This document shows positions 33,121 to 46,313 of a DNA stretch of 64,000 nt, piece by piece (position 1 is the stretch's first letter; every line of letters starts with the position of its first letter). This DNA comes from Zanthoxylum bungeanum. Lineage: Eukaryota > Streptophyta > Magnoliopsida > Sapindales > Rutaceae. The DNA is taken from the NCBI GenBank assembly GCA_019454045.1, contig SKCR01023730.1, positions 62,001 through 126,000 of the forward strand, read 5' to 3'. The notes under the pieces were generated by a model. The model saw only the letters and a list, made by a program, of their open reading frames with translations, made no database searches and was not told the origin of the DNA. The translations under genes and the position numbers were made by a program.

Positions 33121-35100
33121 TATAGCCATTCACTCGAGTGTCTTACACCCAAAATATGTATGGTTCGCTCAAACTGCTGAGGAAAGGCTTTCGTCAGCGG
33201 ATTTGTATGATTATCGTCTGATGCGATTTATTCGATCATCACATCGCGATGATGTATGATTCGAACGAATCAGATGAATAGAAGAAGTATATATCTGGAT
33301 CCTTGATGAGACCATTAATTCTTTAGCCTGTGCTGACGCCTAGCTCAGCTGCAAACAGCACTATATCTAATCTAATTAGATTTGATATTGACCCAGATGG
33401 CTTCTATTGCTGCCTCAGCTGCAGCAATAACCCGCATTTGTTGCTTATTCGGAAACATCATCTTGCTTGGAAGATTTCCAGCTCACTGTACCGTTATTCA
33501 AACTGTATAGTACCGTTATTGTTATCGGTTAGGAAACTTACAGTAGTGATCCCAGTCATTTCAAGTTCTAATTCTCCATAGTTTAAGACATCATCCTTAG
33601 TTCTCTAAGATACTAACGGATGTTCTTCATATCAATCCAGTGACTATCACTTGGATTGACCTGTTTGTGACTCCATATGCTCAAAGCGTATGAGACACCA
33701 GATCATATACATTTTTCAATGTACGAGTTCTCAGAGAGTGTTGACAACTTTAAATCTATCCCAGTAGATCTTTATTCCTAGAATAAAGGTTGTTTCTCCC
33801 AAGAATTCTACGGAGAATTTTCATGAAAGCCAAGCTTTCACCGATTGTAATATGGGAATATCATTTCCAAGAAATGACATATCATCATTATTTAGGACAT
33901 CATTGTCAGTGCTCCCACTAACCTCCTTATATACACAATCATATTCGTTTTGAATCAAATCATACACCATTATGATTACATCAAAATGATATTCCAAGAA
34001 CCCAATGCTTACTTCAATCCATACATGGATCGAATAACCTGCAAACCTTGTTTGCTAGTTTTGGTACGACAAAACCGTCAGGATGTTATAAACATCCTCC
34101 AAAGAGGTTTCCATTTAAGGAAATCGATTTTGACGTTCAGCTGCCATATTTCACGAATGAAACATGTAGCATCAGCAAGCATTATCCAAATGGATTTAAC
34201 GTGGCAACAGGTAAAAGATTTCGTTGTAATCAACACAATGTTGATAACGATACCTTTCCGCTACAAGCCTAGCTTAGTACGTTGGTATGTTGTCTTCCAT
34301 GTATGTCTTCCTTGAAGACTTATATAGTACAATAGGCACAATACCTTGTGGTACAACAACTAGTGTCCAAACATAGTTGTTATACATGGAATCCATTTCG
34401 GACTCATGGCACTTTGCCATAATTGGGAGTCGATACCTTGTATCACTTCCTCACACGTAGTCAGTTCGTATTCCTCAATAAGATTGACATATTTATGAGG
34501 TGAGATCAGAAACCCATACCCCAGGTTGTTTTCTGACTCTCTCCGACCTACGCGGTTCTTGTGTATTCGAAGATTACTGGTACAGTTTCATCCTTGATGA
34601 ACTGTTTGTGTTCCATTAAGGACTTGGTGCCTTGAACAGTATAACTCTGATTTTCATCGAGTTTTACTATCCTCCCACTTGTCATTGCATGTCGGTATTC
34701 CTCTTAGGAAAACCGCATGGTGAGCAACAATTACATTGTTCTCAAGTGAGTTGTATAAGTATTATACTTTGGTTTCCCTAAGATAACCTATAATTGGCAC
34801 TTATCCAATTTGGGTTCTAGTTTGGTATCATCCCAACATATGTCTAACATTCCCAAATCATCAGGAGTGAGAAAGCCCAGTTTTTTTCCTGTTCATATCT
34901 AATATGAAATATGTCAAACAGATTTTCATGGAACCTTATTCAAAATAAGTATTGCACTGTTAAATGCTTATCCCTTTGAAGGAAAATGGTAGCTCAGAGC
35001 GACTCATGATTAACCTTATCATGTCCAACAAAATTAGGTTTCTCCGTTCGGACACACCGTCAAATTGACGTGTTCCGGGAGGAATCCTCATTGAAGAATA
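33121..35100 (-). pseudogene. Copia pol relic of D1
   Basis: RNase H and RT remnants in the same order as F and D2. On the minus strand, sequence for SWKSSKQD and the EAAIEAIW-like block lies near 33400-33490; the RT entry lies near 34200-34450. The TTTGAATAAC stop is at about 33490-33499. Stops and indels are dense; the open frames 33950-34315 and 34048-34272 lie on the wrong strand and are accidental. Confidence 0.75.
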
Positions 35101-36129
35101 CTATACTTTCAAGTATATGAGAAACTTATTGTTTAAGTATTTCCATTATGGTCAAACCGTGAGTGTTTTAATACTTTAGCCGATCTTTTTTGTTTACTTC
35201 GTGTCGAAACTCTAAAAGTTTCCGATTTATGTTCTTCAAAAGAAACACAACCAGAAAGCGATGCCACATCCATAAAGGTCACGAAATATTCATATCCACC
35301 TTAGCCTAGCTAGACATGGGCCCACTTACGTCACTATGAACAAGGCTAATAGATCGGTGGCACTTATACTTTTACCAAGAAAGGTGTTTAGGGTACTTTA
35401 CCTAATAAACTAGATTCGTAGACATCATTTGAATGGAATCAAATCTGTCCTTGTATTCACTCTTAAAAAGTGTGGATATACGAGTCTTGTTTAATGTGTC
35501 CCAGACAACACTGCCACAAATATGTCTTATCTGATCAAATCCGTTTGAGCTATTTGTTCGTCCATATTATATGTTTGAGATTTATTTATATTCAAAATAT
35601 AAATATGTTATTCACATCTAATGTGTTTATCTCAATATCATTTTATAAATAAAACACTTTAGTGTTCTAGAATATTAAAGGTATATCGCAATGAGTTATA
35701 TACGATATAGATATATTATTTCTAGTCAAACTAGTTACATTTTAACAGTTTCCTAATTTAAGTACATACACGAAGGGTAGTTCCTAAACTTAGGTATATA
35801 CGATTGAAACAGCGACTGTCATCCCGTTTCTGATTCGCAGATTAATCTCATCTGAAGTCAGTATCCTGCTCACAGCGATTCATGCACATCAATGCATATT
35901 TATGTATCCACACTAAGTATTTAAAATCCAATTTTAATACTAGTAGTGAAACATATTTATACAAACATATTGAAGTCAGGCCTTGCTCGTCTTCAATTCT
36001 TCATGTCTGCTTTGTCCCTACGGCAGTCTGCTTCAATGACCCCGTTTGCCACAATTTTAGGCAGGAATCTTGGGGATTATGTCATTTATCTTCTAGAAGA
36101 TTATAAGATTTTGCCTTTGCCCTTTTCAT
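35101..36129 (-). other. D1 internal non-coding stretch, left of D2
   Basis: Matches 40250-41240 of D2 closely. It includes integrase-side remnants and an AT-rich run with ATTCAAAATATAAAT. No gene is seen. It ends at CCTTTTCAT, where D2 is inserted. Confidence 0.6.
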
Positions 36130-38205
36130 TGTTAGTGTTCCTAGAACATGCCAAGGATCTAATAAGCATGAAAACATGTTCACAAATTCAAAATAAGTTG
36201 CGGAATATACTTACAATGAACGGATTTGCTTTTAAAATTTTGAGAAGAAGATCCAAGATCCAGATGCAAGATGCTTCCTTTGTTGATTCCAAGCTTTTGT
36301 TGAAGATCTCCAAGATCCTTCCTTTGTTGATTCCAAGCTTTAAGTGATGATTCCAACTCTTGAAGTAGTTTCCCTATCACCTTAGTTGATTTCTCCAAGT
36401 GCTAGCTTTGTTGATTTTGCCACAAAATCAAGAGATTATGAAGGAGCTCACGCCCAAATGGAAGATGAACTCACGCCCATTTTGTCTATTAGGGTTTCCA
36501 ATTGTTTCAAGTGTTGTGTTACATAGTGTGAAGAGAGAGAGCTAGGGTTTTGTTAAAGGGTTTTTACCCTTTTCACCAAAACCATGTAGTTGGGGTAATT
36601 TGGTTTCACCTAAACCAAGTAGTTGGAAAGTAAGTGGTTTTGCATAAATGCCAACACTTTCCAACCACCACTTCACATGTGTGACATGTGTGAAGTGGGC
36701 CCCACCATTTTGAATTCAAAACTCAAAATGTCTCTACGAACATTTGTCGCGGCTCGGTTCCGTTTAATCCGATTAAACGAACTTTCGTCGCTAAATAATT
36801 AAATCTAATTTAATTAAATAACGATGCCTCGCAAATATATTACGAATGTCGTTTACGAATTAATTCTAAATTAATTCGTTCGTTCGTATTAAAGTCCAAC
36901 TTTAATTTCGTAATGAAATCTAATTCATTTTAATATATCCGATATATTAATTTTAGCCCATACGAATAAATTAAATAGAAAAATCAAATTTAACTATTAA
37001 ATTTATTTTACCGATTAATTCCAAATTAATCGCGTTCTCTCTTTTCGAACACATTTAATCCCAGATTAAATAATACCTCAATTAATCCCAGATTAATTTT
37101 CTCCATCTTAATTAATCCCAGATTAATTCTCTCTCTTAATTAATCCCAGATTAATTCTAATTTAAATCAACTGTCATCGGTGAATCTTTGGGAAGCGACC
37201 CAAGAGATCCCTGGATATGTTGGCAGTAAATACGGTCATCGGATTATCCGAATACGTGCGTACCTCGTACCACGTGCTTACCGATTTACAAGACATGGTT
37301 GGCTTCTAGCAAAGCACCGTGCCTACCCAATTCTCCAGAAATATTCTTACTGGAATATATAATCTATGTCAGGCGTAGTATACGTAGTATTGCGTATTGC
37401 GATCCAGTATCGGATGTCACGTGCTAGGCCTGGGGCTGGAGTCGTGTCTGCCCCGTACGAAGCACATGTCGGATGTCTGGTAACTAGTCTCTATTATCGG
37501 ATATACATGACCTAGTCATAATATCCCGATGACTGCAGTACTTAAGAGCACTAGTACCGTATCCTACGTGACATCATCTCCACTATGACTGGAGTGACAC
37601 TTCCGTCTTGACATCACACCCAATACTCTACGATTCTCAATATACCCAGCATTGGCGTACACAGAACCGGTTAAAGCCCTGGACGACCAAAACTAAAGCA
37701 TACCGATTGTCGCAAGTATTAGCGATGCAAGTCTCAGGTTAAGACCAAATACACCTACCCTGATTTCGGACTTCCATAGACACATAGTCATACTACCAAT
37801 GGAATTCCGAGGGGTCTATCCAGAGCGAAGCTGTTTTCCGTACCATCGGTAAAACACAACCTCCTATTACACTTGCATGAGTATCCTATACCCAAATATA
37901 TGAGAACTATGCCGTTATGATCTCACATAACACGCACAAGTGTAATACTAGTCTATTCCGCATTATCGATGTCCAGTCTCGATAATACTACGACTAGGGA
38001 TATTTAATGATTAATCCTTCGTGGACTGATACTGTCTCATATCATCTCAATCCAGGAACTAATCATAGGGACCTCCTATCATTTATACATCTAGGTGATC
38101 TAATCACAAATGATTAGAGTGCAATCTCTTTGTCACATAGTTAATTTGTACAACAACACCATGATCTGTACAAATAGTGACGCTATGGGTCATAATTGTC
38201 CAACA
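36130..38205 (-). repeat. 3' LTR of D2
   Basis: 2076 bp, same type and ends as D1. The inverted-repeat cluster lies at about 37060-37155. The apparent frame 37180-37362 is LTR sequence and recurs in the other LTRs only in part. Confidence 0.92.
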
Positions 38206-38220
38206 ATCTCCCACTTGGCC
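38206..38220 (-). other. Polypurine tract of D2
   Basis: GGCCAAGTGGGAGAT on the minus strand next to the 3' LTR; identical to that of D1. Confidence 0.85.
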
Positions 38221-40250
38221 TATAGCCAGTCACTCGAGTGTTTTACACCCGAACTATGTACGGTTCGCTCAAATTGCTGAGGAAAGGCTTTCGTCAGCGG
38301 ATTTGTATGATTATCGTCTGATGCGATTTATTCGATCATCGCATCGCCACGATGTATGATCCGAACGAATCAGATGAATAGTTGAAGTATATATCTGGAT
38401 CGTTGATGAGACCATTAATTCTTTAGCCTGTGCTGACGCCTAGCTCAGCTGCTAACAGAACTATATCTAATCTAATTAGATTTGATATGGACCCAGATGG
38501 CTTCTATTGCTGCCTCAGCCGCAGCAATAACCCGCATTTGTTGTTTATTCGGTAACAGTATCTTGCTTGGAAGATTTCCAGCTCACTGTTCCGTTATTCA
38601 AACTGTATAGTACCGTTTAGCGACTTAAGTCGTTTTATCGGTTAGGAAACTTGCACAGTGATCCCAGTCACTTCAAGTTTTCCATCTCCATAGTATAAGA
38701 CATCATCCTTAGTTCTCGAAGATACTAACGGATGTTCTTAATATCAATCCAGTGACTATCACTTGGATTGACCTGTTTGTGACTCCATATGCTCAAAACA
38801 TATGAGACACCAGGTCACGTACATTTTTCAATGTACGAGTTCTCGGAGAGTGTTAACAACTTTAAATCTATCCCAGTAGATCTTTATTCCTAGAATAAAG
38901 GTTGTTTCTCCCAAGAATTCTACGGAGAATTTTCATGAAAGCCAAGCTTTCACCGATTGTAATATGGGAATATCATTTCCAAGAAATGACATATCATCAT
39001 TATTTAGGACATCATTGTCAGTGCTCCCACTAATCTCCTTATATACACAAGAATCATATTTGTTTTGAATCAAATCATACACCATTATGATTACATCAAA
39101 ACGATAGTTCCAAGAACCCAATGCTTACTTCAATCCAACATGGATCGAATAACCTGCAAACCTTGTTTGCTAGTTTTGATACGACAAAATCGTCAGGATG
39201 TTGTAAACATCCTCCAAAGAGGTTTCCGTTTAAGGAAAGCGATTTTGACGTTCAGCTGCCATATTTCATGAATGAAACATGCAGCATCAGCAAGCATTAT
39301 CCAAATGGATTTAACGTGGCAACAGATAAAGATTTCGTTGTAATCAAACAATGTTGATAACGATACCTTTTCGCTACAAGCCTAGCATAGTACGTTGGTA
39401 TGTTGCCTTCCATGTATGTCTTCCTTGAAGACTTATATAGTACCAATAGGCACAATGCCTTGTGTACAACAACTAGTGTCAAAAAGTAGTTGTTATACAT
39501 GGAATCCATTTTGGACTCATGGCACTTTGCCATGATAGGGAGTCGATACCTTGTATCACTTCCTTATACGTAGTCAGTTCGTATTCCTCAATAAGATTGA
39601 CATCTTTATGAGGTGAGATCAGAAACCCATACCCCAGGTTGTTTTCTGACTCTCTCCGACCTACGCGGTTCTTGTGTATTCGAAGATTACTGGTACAGTT
39701 TCATCCTTGATGAACTGTTTGTGTTCCATTAAGGACTAGGTGCCTTGAACAGTATACTCCGATTTTCATCGAGTTTTACTATCCTCCCACTTACCACTGC
39801 ATACGGTATTCCTCTTAGGAAAACCGCATGGTGAGCAACAATTACATTGTTCTCTAGTGAGTTGTATAAGTACTATACTTTGGTTTCCTTAGGATAACCA
39901 ATTATATTAGGCACTTATCCAATTTGGGTTCTAGTTTGGTATCATCCAAACGTATGCCTAGCATTCCCAAATCATCAGGAGTGAGAAAGCCCAGTTTCTT
40001 TCTGTTTATATCTAATATGAAATCTGTCAAACAGATTTTTATGGAACCTTATTCAAAATAAGTATTGCACTGTTAATGCTTATCCTTTTGAAGGAAAATG
40101 GTAGCTCAGAGCGACTCATGATTAACCTTATCATGTCCAACAAAATTCGGTTTCTCCGTTCGGACACACCGTCAAATTGACGTGTTCCAGGAGGAGTCCT
40201 CATTGAAAGAATACTATACTCTTTCAAGTATATGAGAAACTTATTGCTTA
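38221..40250 (-). pseudogene. Copia integrase-RT-RNase H relic of D2 (clearest copy)
   Basis: This copy best shows the origin of the family. Read on the minus strand, 40227-40039 gives FDGVSERRNRILLDMIRLIM, the end of the copia integrase core with its catalytic Glu, then LPFSF and ILILNKVP. At 39533-39297 comes the RT entry: ESKMDSMYNNY, then YYARLVAKRYRYQHC. RNase H remnants follow near 38500-38600 (SWKSSKQDTV-like) and 38290-38420 (SDDNHTNPLTK-like). Each block is short and separated by stops or shifts, so no enzyme can be made. The same blocks are harder to read in C, D1 and F. The copia lineage cannot be settled from these pieces. Confidence 0.85.
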
Positions 40251-43200
40251 AGTATTTTCATCATGGTCAAACCGTGATGTTTTAATACTTTAGCCGATCT
40301 ATTGTCTACTTCGTGTCGAAACTCTAAAAGTTTCCGATTCGTGCTTCATAAGAAACACATAACCATAACGAGATGCCACATCTGTAAGGTCACGAAACAT
40401 TTATTTCCATCTTAGCCTAGCTAGATATGGGCCCACTTACGTCACTATGAACGAGGGCTAATAGATCGGTGGCATTTTATATTTCTACCAAGTAAAGGTT
40501 TTAGGCACTTTGCCTAATAAACTAGATTCGTAGACTTCATTTGAATGGAATCAAATCCGTCCTAGTATCCACTCTTCAAAAGTGTGGATATACGAGTCTT
40601 GTTTAATGTGTCCCAGACAACACTGCCACAAATAAGTCTTATCTGATCAAATCAGTTTGAGCTACTTGTTTGTCATGTTATATGTTTGAGATTTATTTAT
40701 ATTCAAAATATAAATACTGTTGTTCACATCTAATGTGTTTATCTCAATATCATCTTTATAAAATAAAACACTTTAGTGTTCTAGAATATAAAGGTATACT
40801 CGCAACGAGTTATACACGATATAGAGATGTTATTTCTAGTCAAACTAGTTTATTATAACAGTTTATAATTTAAGTACATACCCGAAGGGTAGTTCCTAAA
40901 CTTAGGTATCTACGGTTGAAACAGCGACTGTCGTCCCGTTTCCGATTCGCAGATTAATCTCAAATGATGTCAGTATCCTGTTCAAAACAGATTCTGAACA
41001 TCAATACATATTTTATGTACCACACTAAGTATTCAAAATCTAATTTTAATACTAGTAGTGAACATAATGTTTGACAAACATATTTGAAGTCAGAGCCTTG
41101 CTCGTCTTCAATTCCTTCATGTCTGCTTTGTCCATACGGCAGTCACGGTTCAATGACCCCGTTTGCCACAATTTAGGCAGACATCTTGGGATATGTCCTT
41201 TATCTTCCTAGAAGATTATAATGATTTTGCCTTTGCCCTTTTCTCATTCCAGAAGTCTTTGGCCAAGCATTGGCCTTCTAGAATATCGAAGTAAGATGCG
41301 CCTTGCGCTACTTGCCTTATTACAAACTTCGACTTTGGTCTCCTTGAGAATAGTTATTAACTCTCCAAGAGTTTTTATTGCAATTTAATACTTCTAAGAT
41401 CTAAGAATAGATCTATGAAGATCCTTCAATTTCATTATCATACTTTAAGGATCTAATCCTTAGTTCTGATTAAGAAATTAAGGAGTCATTATGCAAGTAT
41501 AATGAATTAAGCACTAAAGTTATCATCACATGAATCTTCCAAAGATCATGCTCTACTATTTGCTTAACTCTGGGCTTAGGCCTAATATGTTATTTTATCA
41601 AATAAAGTAACTTATTAGTTTCAGGATCATCCTGAAATTTATTCCCAATTTGAAAATTAAAGTCGTCTAAACACATTTTCCCTAGGATAATGTTTTAAAC
41701 ACTAATCTTTCAATTTAATCTTGATTCTAATAGTCCAACTATTTAATCAACGATTTCAGGTACATTTAATGTAATGATACTATAGTACTATATAATCAAG
41801 TATATTTATGGTTATCAAAATCTATTGTTAATAATCAATTATTAATCATATATAGTACTATATTATAATGATATATATCAATATATAATCAAGTATATTA
41901 TTGGTAAAATCAAATATTTGATTACTATAATCCAATTATATAATCAAATATAAATGACGGTACTAATTATAAATTATACATCCAAATATATATAATTACT
42001 AATTCAATATATTGATTACTATAATCAATTATAAAATCAACCATTAATTGAATAGTTTGAATACAGTCCAACTGTTTATTAAAACAACAATTAAATATTA
42101 GTCCAACTAATAAATATAATTTATTTGACGAATGATATTTGATTGAGCGCGGTATGGCAAGTAATTAAACGAATATTGCAAATTTAATTCTCGCCTCCCA
42201 CTATTTTTCGGCAAGCCTCTAACCCTCTGTTGAGTACTCGGGAAACCCAGTTTCCTAGTGGGCTAGGATCCCGTTAAATAACACACAACCTTGACTTTGG
42301 CCAACAAGCTGTATGATATTTAACTAGGTAGATCTCAAAGATCAATTGGATCCCATCCAATTCCTAGATCCAGTAGGTGGACATCCAAGTCCGAAACATA
42401 TATTTTATATATGCCAATATATCGAATATATTACCTAACCTTTTTCTCTGAATCAACTAAGCCTTGGCTTTGGCACAACAAACTTAATGATCCCAGTTAA
42501 GCGGAACCCATTGACATGGAAAGCTTCGTAATCAATGTCGATGGACAAGAAGTGATCTTGACTTTGGCCAACAAATCACAACTTGGACAAGACACCGATA
42601 TGGAACAAAACTCTCATGATTCAAACACATCCGCAATTGACAAAGGTCTTGACTTTGGCCAACAAACCAATGCCAACTTTGGATCTTGAGTAAGAATCAC
42701 TCAATGGAAGGAAAAACGCTTAATATATTGTGAGGGTTTTTCGCGTGCAAATTGGCAACCAATTTATTATCTTTGTTAAGGTCTCATCATCATACACCCT
42801 TAAACATGCATTCTAAATACATAATAAAGCGCGTATAATTAAATAAATTAATAATGATATGCGGATGGATATCTCACAAATTGTTCCTAGAACAAATCAC
42901 TCCTTTTCCTCTCCCCGGCTAGAACTATTCTAACTTCTACCCAATTACAAAATACAATAAAGAAACCTCATTTACATTGAGGGGAATAGGTGAGAAGAGA
43001 AATACAATGAGAGAGGAGATAAAAGGCTGGACACGTAGGTCCAATTTAATAAATTCTAAACTTATTACAACAATTTCCAAAACTGCCCTTGCCCTTCTAA
43101 TATCCATCCGATATACATTATTCATACAACACATTCATGTATTCATACAAATCATGTTATTCAATCAATTAATCCATTAATAATCTTGATTTTATTAATG

Positions 43201-44270
43201 ACCATATAATGTTCATACAACGATTTGATTTGCGTGAGTCAAACTCGTTTAAGAATAAATACTCAAAGTAAGTATTCTTGAATTATATTGAACTACAACT
43301 TTAAATCCAATTTATTTGTATTCAATACTAATTCCAATTTAATTCCAAATTAAATATATACACTTACTTTTAAGCCTTAAAGACTTGGATTCCAAATCCA
43401 ATCTTAATGGGTCTCAAAGGCCCAATAACATCCAATGTCATTTCAATTAAAGTCCAATGGGCTTTTAATTGATTCTTAAGGCATGGGCTTTGGCCATAAT
43501 GGATCAAACCCAAAATGCCAAGGCCCAATAGGAATCACCCTATTGCCAACAAATCAATTTAGGCCCATTAGGCCCAATTAAATTCTTTAAAGGGCCAAGT
43601 GATGTATTTGGACTTTATGGAATTGGTTTTGGGCCCAATTGGATCCAATCCAAAAGTCCAAAACCAAACTTAGTCAAACCAAGCCCATTAAGCCCAAATA
43701 CACACTTTTAGCCCAATTCATAATTAAAGGCTTATTAACATAATTATAATATTCCAAATATCACAATTATTTTAATTAAAGTGTATTAGCCATGATTAAT
43801 TAATTAAACTCAATATTTCCAAAATACCAATTAACTTAATTAATCATGCTTAATTCAATAATTCATGCTCAACACAAATTGAAGCCAAAATACATCATTT
43901 CATGCTCAACACAAATTGAATCCTAAAATCATCATTTCATGCTCAACATGCTCTTTGATTTTAACATAAACATTATTGACTTTGATTCTAATCTAATCAA
44001 ACCAACAATCAACATTTAAACATGCATTTAAACACATCATTTCATGTTACAAAAAATCAAAAAACTGCAGTCCACTGCCTAGTCATATTCGGCCATGCTA
44101 AATATTTTTTAATTTTTGATCCAATCAATTTATTTCAAATCTAATCATGCACAACTCTAAGTTAACATAATCTAAGCATGCTCAAAGCATCAATTTGAAA
44201 GAATCATGCTCAAAACATAAAAGCCCCAAATTTTAGTCTCATGAACCCTAAAATTTTCATGCTTAAAATT
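40251..44270 (-). other. Long non-coding leader of D2
   Basis: About 4 kb without a gene, AT-rich, with runs like AATCAATTATA (41750-42120). It holds three CTTGACTTTGGCCAACAA copies (about 42290, 42557 and 42650) and the hairpin array (42231-42267). GGCCCA/GGGCCC-rich words lie at 43400-43720. Near the primer end are short repeats of TTCATGCTCAACACAAATTG (43850-43950). It aligns to the leaders of D1 and, in part, C. Confidence 0.65.
42231..42267 (-). other. Hairpin array in D2 leader
   Basis: Read on the minus strand: CCTAG-CCCA-CTAGG, GGAAACTGGGTTTCC and GAGTACTC, the same order as in C and D1. Confidence 0.6.
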
Positions 44271-44284
44271 GGCTCTTGATACCA
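44271..44284 (-). other. Primer binding site of D2
   Basis: TGGTATCAAGAGCC on the minus strand, next to the 5' LTR; close to the plant iMet tRNA complement, with one extra A. Confidence 0.8.
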
Positions 44285-44285
44285 T

Positions 44286-46313
44286 TGTTAGTGTTCCTAG
44301 AACATGCCAAGGATCTAATAAGCATGAAAACAAGTTCACAAATTCAAAATAAGTTGCGGAATATACTTACAATGAACGGATTTGAGCTTTTAAAATTTTG
44401 AGAAGAAGATCAAGATCCAAGATGCAAGATGCTTCCTTTGTTGATTCCAAGCTTTGAGTTGAAGATCTCCAAGATCCTTCCTTTGTTGATTCCAAGCTTT
44501 AAGTGATGATTCCAACTCTTGAAGTAGTTTCCCTATCACCTTAGTTGATTTCTCCAAGTGCTAGCTTTGTTGATTTTGCCACAAAATCAAAGAGAAAAGA
44601 TGAAGGAGCTCACGCCCAAATGGAGATGAAGCTCACGCCCATTTTGTGTATTAGGGTTTCCAATTGTTTCAAGTGTTGTGTTACCAAGTGTGAAGAGAGA
44701 GAGCTAGGGTTTTGTTAAAGGGTTTTTACCCTTTTCACCAAAACCATGTAGTTGGGGTAATTTGGTTTCACCTAAACCAAGTAGTTGGAAAGTAAGTGGT
44801 TTTGGCATAAATGCCAACCACTTCCAACCACCACTTCACATGTGTGACATGTGTGAAGTGGGCCCCACCATTTTGAATTCAAAACTCAAAATGTCTCTAC
44901 GAACATTTGCCGCGGCTCGGTTCCGTTTAATCCGATTAAACGAACTTTCGTCGCTAAATAATTAAATCTAATTTAATTAAATAACGATGCCTCGCAAATA
45001 TATTACGAATGTCGTTTACGAATTAATTCTAAATTAATTCGTTCGTTCGTATAAAAGTCCAACTTTAATTTCGTAATGAAATCCAATTCATTTTAATATA
45101 TCCGATATATTAATTTTAGCCCATACGAATAAATTAAATAGAAAAATCAAATTTAACTATTAAATTTATTTTACCGATTAATTCCAAATTAATCGCGTTC
45201 TCTCTTTTCGAACACATTTAATCCCAGATTAAATAATACCTCAATTAATCCCAGATTAATTTTCTCCATCTTAATTAATCCCAGATTAATTCTCTCTCTT
45301 AATTAATCCCATATTAATTCTAATTTAAATCAACTGTCATCGGTGAATCTTTGGGAAGCGACCCAAGAGATCTCTGGATATGTTGGCAGTAAATTTACAA
45401 GACATGGTTGGCTTCTTAGCAAAGCACCGTGCCTACCCAATTCTCCAGAAATATTCTTACTGGAATATATAATCTATATCAGGCGTAGTATACGTAGTAT
45501 TGCGTATTGCGATCCAGTATCGGATGTCACGTGCTAGGCCTGGGGCTGGAGTCGTGTCTGCCCCGTACGAAGCACATGTCGGATGTCTGGTAACTAGTCT
45601 CTATTATCGGATATACATGACCTAGTCATAATATCCCGATGACTGCAGTACTTAAGAGCACTAGTACCGTATCCTACGTGACATCATCTCCACTATGACT
45701 GGAGTGACACTTCCGTCTTGACATCACACCCAATACTTACGATTCTCAATATACCCAGCATTGGCGTACACAGAACCGGTTAAAGCCCTGGACGACCAAA
45801 ACTAAAGCATACCGATTGTCGCAAGTATTAGCGATGCAAGTCTCAGGTTAAGACCAAATACACCTACCCTGATTTCGGACTTCCATAGACACATAGTCAT
45901 ACTACCAATGGAATTCCGAGGGGTCTATCCAGAGCGAAGCTGTTTTCCGTACCATCGGTAAAACACAACCTCCTATTACACTTGCATGAGTATCCTATAC
46001 CCAAATATATGAGAACTATGCCGTTATGATCTCACATAACACGCACAAGTGTAATACTAGTCTATTCCGCATTATCGATGTCCAGTCTCGATAATACTAC
46101 GACTAGGGATATTTAATGATTAATCCTTCGTGGATTGATACTGTCTCATATCATCTCAATCCAGGAACTAATCATAGGGACCTCCTATCATTTATACATC
46201 TAGGTGATCTAATCACAAATGATTAGAGTGCAATTTCTTGTCACATAGTTAATTTGTACAACAACACCATGATCTGTACAAATAGTGACGCTATGGGTCA
46301 TAATTGTCCAACA
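44286..46313 (-). repeat. 5' LTR of D2
   Basis: 2028 bp; nearly identical to 36130-38205 apart from a deletion of about 50 bp after GGCAGTAAAT (45394), which removes the CGGTCATCGG...GCTTACCG segment present in all other copies. Confidence 0.92.

Larger units (their letters stand above)
36130..46313 (-). mobile_element. Copia-derived element D2, nested in D1
   Basis: 3' LTR 36130-38205, 5' LTR 44286-46313, purine tract 38206-38220, primer site 44271-44284. D1 sequence stops at CCTTTTCAT on the left and resumes CTTTTCACATTCCAG on the right. The target duplication is CTTTT if three bases (CAT) next to the left LTR came from the primer-site side of the element. Family-mate D2 itself has the uninterrupted site at about 41230-41260. 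Internal region 6.1 kb: pol relic and long leader. Confidence 0.9.
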
